From Ruegeria conchae (GTDB lineage Bacteria; Pseudomonadota; Alphaproteobacteria; Rhodobacterales; Rhodobacteraceae): a stretch of DNA of 64,000 bases. Position numbers and translations under genes: made by a program. Under the pieces are notes generated by a model that worked only from the letters and a program-made list of their open reading frames with translations, had not been told where the DNA came from and did no database searches. The DNA lies in NCBI RefSeq assembly GCF_000192475.1, contig NZ_AEYW01000013.1:124001-188000 (forward strand), in the 5' to 3' direction. Below are positions 55,695-64,000 of the stretch, one piece after another; the stretch's first letter is position 1; the number at the start of each line of letters is the position of its first letter.

Positions 55695-56062
55695 TGATTC
55701 ATTTAGACCGATTGGGCGTGGTGCTCAGCGATCGCGGGTCGAAATATGCAGTTACCGGTGCAAAGGTTACCAGCCGTTCCGACGTTGATGCAGCGCTAGC
55801 AGAGCTTAAATCAGACAAGGCTTATGCAAAGGCAACGCACAACACTTGGGCCGCGATGTTGCCAACCGGAGCGCTTAAGGCCGACGATGGAGAATCCGGT
55901 GCCGCGATGGTCATTTTGCGGATGATGGAGCGCGCGGATCTTTCGGATCACGTCATAATCGTGACGCGTTGGTATGGCGGCAAGAAACTGGGTGGAGACA
56001 GGTTCCGCCGGGTACAAGATGCCACCCGAGTGTATCTGGACCAGTTAGAAGCCGGGAATTGA
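55694..56062 (+). CDS. YigZ/IMPACT-family (UPF0029) N-terminal domain protein
   Basis: This 122-residue protein contains only the N-terminal UPF0029 domain. The core THNTWAAMLPTGALKADDGESG and IIVTRWYGGKKLGGDRF is clear. Usual YigZ proteins have about 200 residues with a second ferredoxin-like domain, which is missing here, so it is a short form. IMPACT/YIH1 homologues modulate translation-stress kinases in eukaryotes; the bacterial role is unknown. The start is fixed by TAATG overlap with the M48 gene. Confidence 0.87.
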   Translation: MIHLDRLGVVLSDRGSKYAVTGAKVTSRSDVDAALAELKSDKAYAKATHNTWAAMLPTGALKADDGESGAAMVILRMMERADLSDHVIIVTRWYGGKKLGGDRFRRVQDATRVYLDQLEAGN

Positions 56063-56129
56063 CCTGAGTCAAAGGCATCGTTTGATGCATGGGCTACCTT
56101 TTCTTCAGCGAGCAAAGAAAGGGAAACGC

Positions 56130-56381
56130 ATGTCTGACCGCGCAACGCTGCGACATCACGCAGGTCTGATGGATGAGATGGCTACAACGCTCGGGGTTGA
56201 TCTGCAGGAGGCCGCGATTGACGGTGCCTTGCGATTTGATGAAATCTCGGACGCAGTACTGCGCTGTGCCCAATGCCCAAATCCGGGGCATTGCGCGGCC
56301 CTTTTGGACCAGGGCACCGACTTGGGCAGTGCACCGGAATACTGCCGTAACCAGGAATTGTTGAACAGGCTAGCGCCATAA
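56130..56381 (+). CDS. DUF6455 family protein, copy 1
   Basis: This 83-residue protein has an N-terminal helical half (GLMDEMATTLGVDL) and a cysteine signature C46-x2-C49-x5-C55-x16-C72 in LRCAQCPNPGHC and YCRNQELL. I place it in DUF6455 from the cysteine pattern and the typical alphaproteobacterial setting. A metal or iron-sulfur site is inference. It is the first of three tandem paralogues; copy 2 has exactly the same cysteine spacing. Confidence 0.72.
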   Translation: MSDRATLRHHAGLMDEMATTLGVDLQEAAIDGALRFDEISDAVLRCAQCPNPGHCAALLDQGTDLGSAPEYCRNQELLNRLAP

Positions 56382-56396
56382 AGGAGGAGCATGTTC

Positions 56397-56660
56397 ATGC
56401 CGCAACTTGGGCGGATTATGCCGCATTTCCATCTAGTTCAGAGAATGGCGCGGGCAATTGGCGCAGATGTTGTGGCGGCACATCGGAATGGGCGTCTGGA
56501 GCAGCAAGACTGGGCTCAGATGATCCACGCATGCCGTGGTTGCGAATGGGCGCACGCCTGTACTGACTGGTTGCATAAGAACGAAAATGTAGAGAAGGCA
56601 CCAGTCGCCTGCCCAAATCGGGCAATGTTTGCGGCCATTAAGGTAGGAAGCAATGGTTGA
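56397..56660 (+). CDS. DUF6455 family protein, copy 2
   Basis: This 87-residue paralogue carries C46-x2-C49-x5-C55-x16-C72 in ACRGCEWAHACTDWL and ACPNRAMF. The N-terminal half (FHLVQRMARAIGADV) aligns with its neighbours. ATG 56397 is chosen because AAGGAGG lies 9 bases upstream; ATG 56391 would be only 3 bases away. It starts 16 bases after copy 1 and overlaps copy 3 by eight bases. Confidence 0.72.
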   Translation: MPQLGRIMPHFHLVQRMARAIGADVVAAHRNGRLEQQDWAQMIHACRGCEWAHACTDWLHKNENVEKAPVACPNRAMFAAIKVGSNG

Positions 56661-56922
56661 GCACGATCCTCGAACCCGACTGGGTGAGATCGAAAAACAC
56701 TTTTGGCTGACACGATCGGTGGCGCGTTGCATGGGGATATCCCTGACCGAAGGAATGGCCGAGGGAAGGATCACGCCTCAAGAATACGCCCTGATGGTGA
56801 CCCGTTGCCGTAGTGCTGGATGTAGCGAGCAATGCCAGTTTTGGCTCGCTGATCAGCAGGAAAAAGCATCCGCTGCACCGCAGTTTTGCGCCAATGCCAG
56901 TGCTCTGAACGATCTGGCCTGA
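56653..56922 (+). CDS. DUF6455 family protein, copy 3
   Basis: This 89-residue paralogue has a slightly different signature, C52-x4-C57-x3-C61-x17-C79 in RCRSAGCSEQC and FCANASAL, plus an extra Cys26. The helical start (KHFWLTRSVARCMGISL) and a RITPQEYALMVTRC segment match copy 2. AGGTAGGA precedes the ATG inside the end of copy 2. It is convergent with the CDGSH gene, the stops being three bases apart. Confidence 0.72.
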   Translation: MVEHDPRTRLGEIEKHFWLTRSVARCMGISLTEGMAEGRITPQEYALMVTRCRSAGCSEQCQFWLADQQEKASAAPQFCANASALNDLA

Positions 56923-56925
56923 CCG

Positions 56926-57168
56926 TCAGAGCTTATTGTGCGTCCCGTCGCATAACGGCGGATTGGCGCAGTGCTTACAGCCACAAAAGAACACCTTCTT
57001 GCTGGCCTCAGCCGTGTATTTTACTGGTTCGAACGACGTGTCTTTGTGCGAACCGTCGCAAAATGGTTGCCGCTTGGACTTGCCACAGGCACACCAGAAA
57101 TAGGTTTTTCCTTCGGTCACTTCGACCGGATAGGGCGATTTCTGGGCGATGATCGGGGCGTCTGACAT
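56926..57168 (-). CDS. Twin CDGSH iron-sulfur protein
   Basis: This 80-residue protein has two CDGSH-type [2Fe-2S] sites, each C-x-C-x8-C-x3-H: C26, C28, C37, H41 (FCDGSH) and C62, C64, C73, H77 (LCDGTH). The second site has CDGTH, a normal variant. MitoNEET-like domains bind a labile redox-active cluster; in bacteria they are thought to serve redox or iron homeostasis. No signal peptide. Single gene, neighbour of three cysteine-signature DUF6455 genes. Confidence 0.93.
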   Translation of the reverse strand: MSDAPIIAQKSPYPVEVTEGKTYFWCACGKSKRQPFCDGSHKDTSFEPVKYTAEASKKVFFCGCKHCANPPLCDGTHNKL

Positions 57169-57383
57169 GTGGCTACTCCGTCTTTAGCTAACGTCGAAGT
57201 CAGAGTTTAGGGTTCTTTGTCAAAAAAGGTAGTCTGCGAATGAAAACCCGCCTTCCAGCATGGATTCGCCTTAATTCACGAAAGCGTTATCGATTCGGTT
57301 GCCATATGAAATTCTTGGTCCTATTCTGATACCGGCCCCGAAAAACTGGGCAATATCAGAAAAGTAATAGAGGATTGATGGAC

Positions 57384-57572
57384 ATGAAACTGAAATTTGC
57401 TGCTATCTGCGCCACGGCCGTTGTACTGACTGCGTGCTCGCAGCAAGAGGAACCGACCCCGGTCTATATCCAACCCGACTATGACAAGTATGGCACGCCC
57501 AGCTGTTCGGCAGGCTACGAACTGGCCACGACCGAGGCGGGTCAGACCGTGTGTAATCCGGTCACGCAATAA
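57384..57572 (+). CDS. Small lipoprotein
   Basis: This 62-residue lipoprotein has a signal peptide with lipobox LTAC (lipid Cys18) and a short mature part rich in Pro and Tyr (PVYIQPDYDKYGTP) with two further cysteines (SCSAG and VCNP) that could form a disulfide. Start 57384 has AGGA 9 bases upstream; ATG 57378 is an alternative. No named domain. Two hairpins follow, the second a strong terminator. Confidence 0.75.
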   Translation: MKLKFAAICATAVVLTACSQQEEPTPVYIQPDYDKYGTPSCSAGYELATTEAGQTVCNPVTQ

Positions 57573-57579
57573 GCGTTTC

Positions 57580-57609
57580 GCAGGCGGTCCATATATTCGG
57601 ACCGCCTGC
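57580..57609 (+). repeat. Perfect 11-bp inverted repeat after the lipoprotein gene
   Basis: GCAGGCGGTCC (57580-57590) and GGACCGCCTGC (57599-57609) enclose an ATATATTC loop. It lies 7 bases after the stop and has no T-tract. It probably stabilises the mRNA 3' end upstream of the real terminator. Confidence 0.6.
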
Positions 57610-57627
57610 ACATTCAAGCCGCTGCCG

Positions 57628-57648
57628 CCGCCGAAAGGCGGTTTTTTC
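57628..57648 (+). terminator. Rho-independent terminator with GAAA tetraloop
   Basis: CCGCC (57628-57632) and GGCGG (57637-57641) enclose GAAA, and TTTTTT follows. Confidence 0.85.
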
Positions 57649-57706
57649 TTGCCTTTCTGCCGCAGGTCGCGAACGTCAGTTCAGGTGGAATTGATCGGAA
57701 AGGCCT

Positions 57707-58063
57707 ATGCGAAAATTATTTGATCACCTGAAAGATCGCACTCGCTGGAGTTGGCAGGGCCTATCAGCTACTTGGCGCGAAGAATATTCGTTTCGGGCTT
57801 GGGGCTGGGCAAATCTTGTTTCAGGCGCTTTGGCATTCCTACTTCCGCTCGATTCCGCTGAAAAAGCGTTGATCCTTGCGCTCGGGATACTGGTATTGGT
57901 GGCTGAACTGTTCAATACAGCCATCGAACGAGCAGTCGATCATACCTCGACCGACCACCATGTGCTGGCGGGGCAGGCCAAGGACGCGGCAAGTGCAGCA
58001 GTGGCACTTACTGCTGTTGCCGCTGGTGTTGCTTGGGTCGTGATTCTGTTTGGGCTGTTGTAG
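57707..58063 (+). CDS. dgkA: Diacylglycerol kinase
   Basis: This 118-residue inner-membrane enzyme recycles diacylglycerol to phosphatidic acid. Three membrane helices and the DgkA signature ELFNTAIERAVDH are clear; the N-terminal amphipathic part includes WREEYSFRAW. It acts as a trimer. It is convergent with rimO, 12 bases apart, and stands alone behind a terminator. Confidence 0.94.
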   Translation: MRKLFDHLKDRTRWSWQGLSATWREEYSFRAWGWANLVSGALAFLLPLDSAEKALILALGILVLVAELFNTAIERAVDHTSTDHHVLAGQAKDAASAAVALTAVAAGVAWVVILFGLL

Positions 58064-58075
58064 TCCGGGTCCCGG

Positions 58076-59473
58076 TCACACCGACGAACACAAACGTCCC
58101 CAAAGATCGTATTCTCCGGCCTCGTCAACCTCGACAGTGACGATATCGCCCGGATTCAGGTTTTCGAAGCCCTCATCGATAAACAGATTTCCGTCGATCT
58201 CGGGCGCGTCGGACTTGGTGCGGCAGGTCGCGGCTTCATCATCGATGTCATCTACAATGACCTCGATCGTTTGCCCGACTTTAGCCATCAGCTTAGCCTC
58301 AGAAATGGCTAGCGCCTTCTCCATAAAGCGTTCCCACCGATCTTGTTTCACGTCAGCTGGAACATGATCTGGCAGGTCGTTTGAACGTGCGCCATCTACA
58401 TTTTCGTATTGGAAGCAACCGACACGATCCAATTGCGCTTCGTCCATCCAGTCGAGCAATGTTTGGAATTCGTCTTCGGTTTCTCCAGGATATCCGACAA
58501 TGAATGTCGAGCGAAGGGTGATATCGGGGCAGGTCTCGCGCCATGCCGTGATCTCTTCCAGAGTTTTTGCCCCTGCGGCCGGCCGGGCCATGCGCTTCAA
58601 CACGTCCGGGTGCGCGTGCTGGAACGGGATGTCTAGATAGGGCAGCACGCTACAGCCCGCATCCGCCATAAGCGGAATCAGATCGCGCACATGGGGGTAG
58701 GGGTAGACATAGTGCAACCGCACCCAAGCATCGAATTGGCCCAGCTCACGCGCCAGATCAGTGATATGGCTGCGCACCTCGCGATCTTTCCACGGATTCA
58801 GATCATATTTGCGGTCCAAGCCATAGGCCGAGGTATCCTGCGAGATCACCAGCAATTCGCGCACGCCATTATCGACCAGCTTCTCGGCCTCGCGGAGCAC
58901 AGCATGCGCTGGGCGGCTGGCCAGCTTTCCGCGCATGTCCGGGATGATGCAAAACTTGCACTTATGATTACAACCCTCGGAAATCTTGAGGTAACTGTAG
59001 TGGCGCGGCGTCAGCTTCACGCCCGAAGCCGGAAGCAGATCGACATAGGGGTTCGGATCCGGGGGAACCGCGGCATGAACCGCATCCAGTACCTGTTCGT
59101 ATTGATGCGGTCCGGTCACCGCCAGAATACGTGGGTGATGCTCGCGGATATAATCGGGTTCGGCGCCCAGACAGCCGGTTACGATGACTTTGCCATTTTC
59201 GACCAGCGCCTCGCCGATGGCATCCAGAGACTCGGCCTTAGCGCTATCCAAGAAACCGCAGGTGTTCACAATTACGGCATCGGCTCCGGCATAGTCCGGC
59301 GAGATACCGTAGCCTTCGGCACGCAAACGGGTCAGAATACGTTCGCTATCAACCAGCGCTTTAGGACAGCCCAGCGACACCATTCCAAGTGTTGGCTGAC
59401 CGCGGCGGGGTGTCTCGGCGATGCGGGCCCCTGGGGCCAGATCGGGGCGGAGGTTCGGTGGGTTCGTGCTCAT
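58076..59473 (-). CDS. rimO: Ribosomal protein S12 methylthiotransferase
   Basis: This 465-residue radical-SAM enzyme methylthiolates Asp in ribosomal protein S12. The N-terminal UPF0004 domain shows [15 protein letters not shown] and [14 protein letters not shown] with the first cluster cysteines; the radical-SAM cluster is [13 protein letters not shown]; the TRAM domain forms the last 70 residues. The start MSTNPPNL at 59473 is preferred over a longer frame. Divergent from the AsmA gene by 93 bases. Confidence 0.96.
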   Translation of the reverse strand: MSTNPPNLRPDLAPGARIAETPRRGQPTLGMVSLGCPKALVDSERILTRLRAEGYGISPDYAGADAVIVNTCGFLDSAKAESLDAIGEALVENGKVIVTGCLGAEPDYIREHHPRILAVTGPHQYEQVLDAVHAAVPPDPNPYVDLLPASGVKLTPRHYSYLKISEGCNHKCKFCIIPDMRGKLASRPAHAVLREAEKLVDNGVRELLVISQDTSAYGLDRKYDLNPWKDREVRSHITDLARELGQFDAWVRLHYVYPYPHVRDLIPLMADAGCSVLPYLDIPFQHAHPDVLKRMARPAAGAKTLEEITAWRETCPDITLRSTFIVGYPGETEDEFQTLLDWMDEAQLDRVGCFQYENVDGARSNDLPDHVPADVKQDRWERFMEKALAISEAKLMAKVGQTIEVIVDDIDDEAATCRTKSDAPEIDGNLFIDEGFENLNPGDIVTVEVDEAGEYDLWGRLCSSV

Positions 59474-59566
59474 GGCCGGGCATATAGAGGGGAATGCTTC
59501 CCCTTGCAAATCCTGCCCACACAGGGCTGACTTGTACCAGAGCAGATAAGCCGGAAAGGCAAACTC

Positions 59567-61495
59567 ATGAAGTGGCTCATTCGTATTCTCTTTCTTGTGG
59601 TTGCGGCCTTCGGGCTGGTGATTGGTGCCTTGCTGCTGATGCCAGGAGACAAACTTGCCACGATCCTGGCTGAGCAGGTCAAGGCACAAACTGGTCGCGA
59701 ATTAAAACTGTCTGGGGATGTCAAACTATCCTTCTGGCCCGTTTTGGGCATGGAAACCGGTCGCGTTACCTTTGGCAACGCGCCCTGGGCCGGGTCGGAG
59801 CCGATGCTGAGCGCTCAAAGTCTGGCTGTAGGGGTCGATGCCTCGGCGCTGCTCTCGGGTGATATCCGGATCAAGAGGGTGCTTGCCGATCATCCAACAC
59901 TGCGTTTGGAACGTTCGGAGGATCGCGGGAATTGGGAGTTGCACCAACCCGGAAATTCATCTGACACCGGTGCGTCGGCGCAAGCGGTTGAGAGTCGGCC
60001 GGTGACTCTGGAACAGTTGGAACTGCAGAACGCGCGGTTGATCTACATTGAGAATGGCGCGGTCAGCATGGAGTTCGCCGATGTTGATCTTTCTGCCCGT
60101 TGGCCCGACGTGACTGCCCCGATGGAAATGCAGGCCAGCATGCCCGTGCCCGGAGGCAACGTTAAGGTTAACCTGAACATTCCTGACCTGCCTGCGTTCT
60201 CGAGCGGGGTGGTGACCCCGTTGGAACTAAGTCTGACTGCACCCGGTGGAGGGATTCAGTTTTCCGGCCGGGTGAATCTGGCCGGAGAAATGGACGGCAA
60301 GACTACTGTCACCGCAAAAAATACACACAAGATGTTGGCTGCATTTGGTCAGGGAGGTGTCACCGTTCCCGAAGGCTTGGGCCGGGTTGCGAATGTATCC
60401 GGGCAGATGACCTATACCCGAGACGGGCGGATTTCACTGCGGAAAATGGTTGCTGTCCTCGACAATAATCGGCTTGAGGGTGAAGCGGATATTCAGATCT
60501 CTGATCCGCCAAAAATCACGGCGCGCCTGAAAGCGGGCGATCTCGATTTGTCCAATGTAAGTGGGGATGACGTATCAAGCAGCGGGTCCGAGGCTGACGG
60601 GTGGTCCAAAGCCACAATAGATGCGTCATCGCTGGCACTCGCAAACGGGACGATCCGACTGCAAGCGAACTCGATTTCGTTGCCAGGCATGCGCTTTGGC
60701 AAAAGTGATCTGACGCTCAACCTTGATCGTTCGAGAGCGGTGTTGAAAATGCATCCCGCGTCGCTTTTTTCAGGGCATCTGAATGGCCAAGTGGTTGCCA
60801 ATAATCGCAATGGTCTGTCGGTCGGTGGAAATCTGACGGCCGATAATATCGATATCAATGAAGCCCTTGTAACGCTTGGGGATATCAAGCGCCTGTCGGG
60901 AACCGGGTCAGGACATCTAGAGTTTCTGGGTGTGGGGCAGAATGAAGATCAGATCATGCGTTCGCTGAGCGGCAAAGGGAATATTGAAGTCGGGAAAGGG
61001 GTCATTTCCGGGGTGGATCTGGACCGCCTTATGGGGCGCGGAGGGGGTTCAGGCGGCACAACGGTTTTCAATAGCCTCACTGCCAGCTTCACGATGAAAG
61101 ATGGTGATCTGAACAACGACGACTTATTGATGAAACTGGACAATTTTCGAGCGGACGGCACGGGCCGAATTGGTCTTGGTGCCCGCGATATCGACTATCT
61201 GTTTACGCCGGTGGCTTTACGCGCCAATGCAGGCGAGGGGATATCGGTACCCGTTCGAATCGTGGGGCCATGGAGTGGCCCGTCGATCAAGCCGGACCTC
61301 ACCAAAGTGATTGAGGCTGCCGCAGAGGGCAAAGTCAAAGCGTTGGAAGATGACGCCAAGCAAAAGGTATTGGAAAAGGTCGGGAAGGAACTTGATACCA
61401 CAGTAACGGACACCGGTCAGATCGAGGATGCCCTTAAAGACAAGCTGGAGGACGAGGCCAAGAAAAGCCTTCTCAAACTGCTGGGTGGGGATTGA
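59567..61495 (+). CDS. AsmA family protein
   Basis: This 642-residue protein has one N-terminal membrane helix ([20 protein letters not shown]) and a large periplasmic part. The AsmA start is visible in [23 protein letters not shown] residues ([20 protein letters not shown]), and the C-terminal AsmA-like domain shows [16 protein letters not shown] and [19 protein letters not shown]. AsmA/TamB-like proteins are thought to bridge lipids to the outer membrane. The last 60 residues are charged and helical. Single gene, convergent with the phosphomutase gene. Confidence 0.93.
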   Translation: MKWLIRILFLVVAAFGLVIGALLLMPGDKLATILAEQVKAQTGRELKLSGDVKLSFWPVLGMETGRVTFGNAPWAGSEPMLSAQSLAVGVDASALLSGDIRIKRVLADHPTLRLERSEDRGNWELHQPGNSSDTGASAQAVESRPVTLEQLELQNARLIYIENGAVSMEFADVDLSARWPDVTAPMEMQASMPVPGGNVKVNLNIPDLPAFSSGVVTPLELSLTAPGGGIQFSGRVNLAGEMDGKTTVTAKNTHKMLAAFGQGGVTVPEGLGRVANVSGQMTYTRDGRISLRKMVAVLDNNRLEGEADIQISDPPKITARLKAGDLDLSNVSGDDVSSSGSEADGWSKATIDASSLALANGTIRLQANSISLPGMRFGKSDLTLNLDRSRAVLKMHPASLFSGHLNGQVVANNRNGLSVGGNLTADNIDINEALVTLGDIKRLSGTGSGHLEFLGVGQNEDQIMRSLSGKGNIEVGKGVISGVDLDRLMGRGGGSGGTTVFNSLTASFTMKDGDLNNDDLLMKLDNFRADGTGRIGLGARDIDYLFTPVALRANAGEGISVPVRIVGPWSGPSIKPDLTKVIEAAAEGKVKALEDDAKQKVLEKVGKELDTTVTDTGQIEDALKDKLEDEAKKSLLKLLGGD

Positions 61496-61506
61496 GTGCA
61501 CCGATC

Positions 61507-61530
61507 AAGGGCGCTGAAACCAGCGCCCTT
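61507..61530. terminator. Inverted repeat between convergent genes, likely bidirectional terminator
   Basis: AAGGGCGCTG (61507-61516) and CAGCGCCCTT (61521-61530) form a 10-bp stem with an AAAC loop. It lies between the AsmA and phosphomutase stops. No long T-tract on either side. Confidence 0.55.
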
Positions 61531-61540
61531 GTTATGTGGG

Positions 61541-63037
61541 CTAGATGGTCTGATCGTACTCGCCAACGCCGGGTTCGGTGCGAATAACAGCGTCAATATC
61601 GGCGAAAATCGCCCGCAATTCGTCTTCGCTTTCGCTGCTTTCGCAAACCACCACGAGGTTCGGAGTATTCGACGAGGCGCGCACCAGCCCCCAGCTGCCA
61701 TTGTCCAGAATGACGCGCGCGCCATTGACGGTCACTACCTCTTTGACCGCTCGGCCCGCGAAGCTTTCGCCAGCATCGGCCATTGCGACCAACTTATCGA
61801 CGAGGCGCTGCAAGATATCATATTTCTCGGTATCCGCTGCGTAAGGTGACATGGTGGGTGTTGACCACGTCTTGGGCAGCGCCTTGCGCAGGTCAGACAT
61901 GCTCTGATCTGGGTTGCGGTCCATCAGCTTGCAGATTTCCACCGCCACGCGCATCCCGCAGTCATATCCGCGCCCGACTGGCTCAGCCAAGAAATAGTGG
62001 CCCGATTTTTCAAACCCGGCCAGCGCACCGATTTCTTTGACCCGACGCTTCATATGACTGTGGCCGGTTTTCCAATAGTCGGCTTTGACACCATGAGCCC
62101 GCAATTCGGGATCGCTGGCGAAAAGACCGGTAGATTTCACATCGGCCACAAAGGTCGAATTCGGATAAATCTTGGCCAGATCGCGGGCCATAATGACGCC
62201 GACCTTGTCGGCAAATATCTCTTCGCCTTCGTCATCTACAACGCCACAACGATCCCCATCGCCATCAAAACCAAGCGCCAGATCGGCGCCGCTGGCTTTG
62301 ACTGTATCGGACATGTCATGCAGCATTTCCATCGCTTCGGGGTTCGGGTTGTAGTTGGGGAATGTGTAATCCAGATCGTTGTGGCTTGGCACAACCTGAA
62401 CACCGATCCGTTCGAAAATTTCGGGCGCAAAGGCAGCGGCAGTTCCATTGCCGGTGGCGCAGACCACCTTCAGCGGGCGGGACATTTTGAAGTCACCGAC
62501 CAGATCGTCGATATAGGCCTCTTTCACACCGTCCACGAATTCATATGACCCGCCCGGGTGCGCGACGCCTTTGCCGTTCAGAACGATATCGCGAAGTTCG
62601 GACATCTCGTCAGGCCCGTGTGTCAAAGGGCGATCGAAACCCATTTTGACGCCGGTCCAGCCATTGGGGTTGTGGCTGGCTGTGACCATCGCAACTGCGG
62701 GCACATCCAGATGAAACTGTGCAAAATAAGCCATCGGGCTGAGCGCCGGGCCAATATCCTTTACCTGAATGCCTGCCTGCATAAGCCCAACGATCAGCGC
62801 GTTTTTGATCGACAGGGAATAATCGCGATAATCATTGCCCACCGCAATTACCGGTGCGATTCCGCGTTTCTGCATCTGGGTACCCAGACCCAGTCCCAGA
62901 GCCGTCATACCCGGCAGGTTGATCTCGTCAGGGTATTTCCACCGCGCATCATATTCGCGAAAGCCCGTGGGCTTGATCATCGGGTCGCGCAGAAAACTCC
63001 AGGTGTTTGGGGTCACCTCACTGAAGGGTTTGGTCAT
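61541..63037 (-). CDS. Phosphomannomutase/phosphoglucomutase
   Basis: This 498-residue alpha-D-phosphohexomutase converts hexose 6-phosphate to hexose 1-phosphate for polysaccharide precursors. The active-site serine is in VTASHNPNGWTG, the metal loop is GFDGDGDRCG, and the sugar-binding loop FEKSGHYF and phosphate loop near the C-terminus are present. An AlgC/ManB-type dual enzyme is likely. Start 63037 gives MTKPFSEV. It lies 15 bases after kdsA on the same strand, which suggests a shared unit for surface sugars. Confidence 0.92.
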   Translation of the reverse strand: MTKPFSEVTPNTWSFLRDPMIKPTGFREYDARWKYPDEINLPGMTALGLGLGTQMQKRGIAPVIAVGNDYRDYSLSIKNALIVGLMQAGIQVKDIGPALSPMAYFAQFHLDVPAVAMVTASHNPNGWTGVKMGFDRPLTHGPDEMSELRDIVLNGKGVAHPGGSYEFVDGVKEAYIDDLVGDFKMSRPLKVVCATGNGTAAAFAPEIFERIGVQVVPSHNDLDYTFPNYNPNPEAMEMLHDMSDTVKASGADLALGFDGDGDRCGVVDDEGEEIFADKVGVIMARDLAKIYPNSTFVADVKSTGLFASDPELRAHGVKADYWKTGHSHMKRRVKEIGALAGFEKSGHYFLAEPVGRGYDCGMRVAVEICKLMDRNPDQSMSDLRKALPKTWSTPTMSPYAADTEKYDILQRLVDKLVAMADAGESFAGRAVKEVVTVNGARVILDNGSWGLVRASSNTPNLVVVCESSESEDELRAIFADIDAVIRTEPGVGEYDQTI

Positions 63038-63052
63038 TACAAATCTCAATCG

Positions 63053-63886
63053 TTAAATCTGAATTGGGTTTTCTTTGGCCAGCGCATCAAATCGCATCAA
63101 TGTGTCAACCAGATGGCCCATCTGATCCAGATGGATCATGTTCGGCCCATCTGAGGGTGCGGTGTCGGGATCCTGATGGGTTTCTACGAAAACGGCTCCG
63201 ACGCCCAGAGAGACAGCGGCACGCGCCATCACTGGCGCAAACTCACGCTGTCCTCCTGAGGAACCGCCTTGGCTGCCGGGCTGTTGCACCGAATGGGTTG
63301 CGTCCATGACGACCGGATATCCGGTTTGCGCCATCTGCGGCAGCGACCGCATGTCCGCGACCAGCGTATTGTAGCCAAACGAAGTTCCGCGCTCGGTCAG
63401 CAGGATGTTCTGATTGCCAGTGCTTTCGATCTTAGTAACGATATTGGGCATTTCCCACGGGGCGAGAAACTGTCCCTTCTTTACGTTGACCGCTTTTCCA
63501 GTATTGCCTGCCGCCAGCAGCATGTCCGTCTGACGACACAGAAACGCAGGGATTTGCAGGATATCGACAGCCTCGGCTGTAATCGCGCATTGGGCTTCGG
63601 TATGAACATCGGTCAAAACCGGAATGCCCATGGTTTTGCGAATGTCGTCCAGCACCTTCAGCCCAGCATCAATGCCCATACCACGCTTGCCGGAAAGCGA
63701 GGTCCGGTTTGCTTTGTCATACGAGGCCTTGAACACATATTGCGCACCTGCGGCGTCGCAGGCCTCTTTCATGGTGCCGGCGATCATCTGGGCGTGTTCG
63801 GCGGACTCAAGCTGGCAAGGGCCAGCGATGATGGTCAGCGGAAGGTCGTTGCCAACCATGAGGTCGGCGATTTTTACATGTTTCAT
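63053..63886 (-). CDS. kdsA: 3-deoxy-8-phosphooctulonate synthase
   Basis: This 277-residue enzyme condenses arabinose 5-phosphate and PEP to Kdo 8-phosphate for lipopolysaccharide or capsule. Motifs are IIAGPCQLES, FKASYDKANRTS (the metal-independent form has Asn here), PVLTDVHTEAQC, and AFLCRQTDMLLAAG. It sits between a membrane-protein gene upstream, 5 bases away, and the phosphomannomutase gene downstream, so an envelope-sugar operon is likely. Confidence 0.96.
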   Translation of the reverse strand: MKHVKIADLMVGNDLPLTIIAGPCQLESAEHAQMIAGTMKEACDAAGAQYVFKASYDKANRTSLSGKRGMGIDAGLKVLDDIRKTMGIPVLTDVHTEAQCAITAEAVDILQIPAFLCRQTDMLLAAGNTGKAVNVKKGQFLAPWEMPNIVTKIESTGNQNILLTERGTSFGYNTLVADMRSLPQMAQTGYPVVMDATHSVQQPGSQGGSSGGQREFAPVMARAAVSLGVGAVFVETHQDPDTAPSDGPNMIHLDQMGHLVDTLMRFDALAKENPIQI

Positions 63887-63891
63887 GAGTC

Positions 63892-64000
63892 TTACGAGGA
63901 TACCTGTTCACGAAGGACCGACGCGGTAAGCGAGATCATCAGGTAGATACCAGCAAATAACAGGAAAGCCAAAATCGTATTTTCGAACTTGCGCGGATAG
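63892..64000 (-). CDS. 3' end of a membrane-protein gene upstream of kdsA (partial)
   Basis: The frame enters from the right edge and stops at TAA 63892-63894. The 35 visible residues contain a membrane helix (TILAFLLFAGIYLMISLTAS) followed by VLREQVSS. The ending resembles that of polysaccharide export (KpsE-like) inner-membrane proteins, and the kdsA neighbour fits capsule synthesis, but this is a guess. Confidence 0.55.
   Translation of the reverse strand, partial: YPRKFENTILAFLLFAGIYLMISLTASVLREQVSS

Overview
The window reads as chromosomal core-genome DNA of a marine alphaproteobacterium of the Roseobacter group (Rhodobacterales). The evidence is the gene set and its local order: TIGR01459-type HAD phosphatase, DUF2161 nuclease-like protein, Hsp20-DUF1150 pair, Lrp-trxB divergon, methylmalonyl-CoA epimerase-DUF1467 pair, DUF6455 proteins and a Hint-domain protein, together with moderately high G+C and many ATGA/TAATG overlapping gene junctions. 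The genus cannot be fixed from this sequence alone. I see no rRNA, tRNA, CRISPR array, transposase, integrase or prophage module.

Layout. 0-9.3 kb: tail of an unknown gene, an H-type lectin, an iodotyrosine-deiodinase-like nitroreductase, prs, a 2-hydroxychromene-2-carboxylate isomerase, a coupled ribF-UPF0260-threonine aldolase set, MaoC hydratase, HAD phosphatase, Mn-dependent pyrophosphatase and a secreted TraB/GumN protein. 9.3-16.1 kb: DUF2161, a class A beta-lactamase, groES-groEL with a CIRCE operator, a DMT exporter, an exported lipase-like hydrolase and an orphan PhnM. 16.1-20.6 kb: purE-(P5CR-like)-purK, a DUF465 protein, Hsp20-DUF1150 and PhzF. 20.6-26.6 kb: a glycosyltransferase, a fused ATP sulfurylase/APS kinase, a membrane ferredoxin-adenylate cyclase, a RES-domain protein and trxB. 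26.8-36.4 kb: Lrp, Hint protein, lgt-midA-pgeF, ubiK, YbjN, proC-csaA-2-hydroxyacid dehydrogenase, thymidine kinase and a possible CII-like DNA-binding protein. 36.5-43.6 kb: a secreted glycine-rich heptad-repeat protein, a FabH-like ketoacyl synthase, and a MarR-adaptor-RND efflux operon. 43.6-52.4 kb: carB, pabB-pabC-CPBP protease, aspS and a response regulator with two possible membrane miniproteins behind it. 52.5-64 kb: methylmalonyl-CoA epimerase, EI24 and nitroreductase genes, an M48 lipoprotein protease, a YigZ fragment, three tandem DUF6455 genes, twin CDGSH protein, small lipoprotein, dgkA, rimO, AsmA, phosphomannomutase, kdsA and the end of a membrane-protein gene.

How it works together. 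Most genes serve central metabolism and envelope biogenesis: nucleotide precursors (prs, purE/K, carB, tdk), flavin and folate cofactors, sulfate activation, lipoprotein modification, peptidoglycan quality control, Kdo and sugar-phosphate supply, and proteostasis. The regulatory items worth attention are a predicted redox-sensing cyclase that joins a tetra-histidine (di-heme type) membrane anchor, a [2Fe-2S] domain and a class III cyclase in one chain; heat-shock control sites at groESL and hsp20; and a MarR-controlled efflux pump.

The least explained elements are the three DUF6455 genes with a conserved four-cysteine signature, a RES-domain gene one base behind trxB with no antitoxin, the reductase inserted between purE and purK, the secreted heptad-repeat protein, two or three miniprotein candidates, and a dispersed GGGATATTT-type intergenic repeat. 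No large undescribed multi-gene system is obvious. All family calls come from reading motifs and translated sequence, not from database searches.
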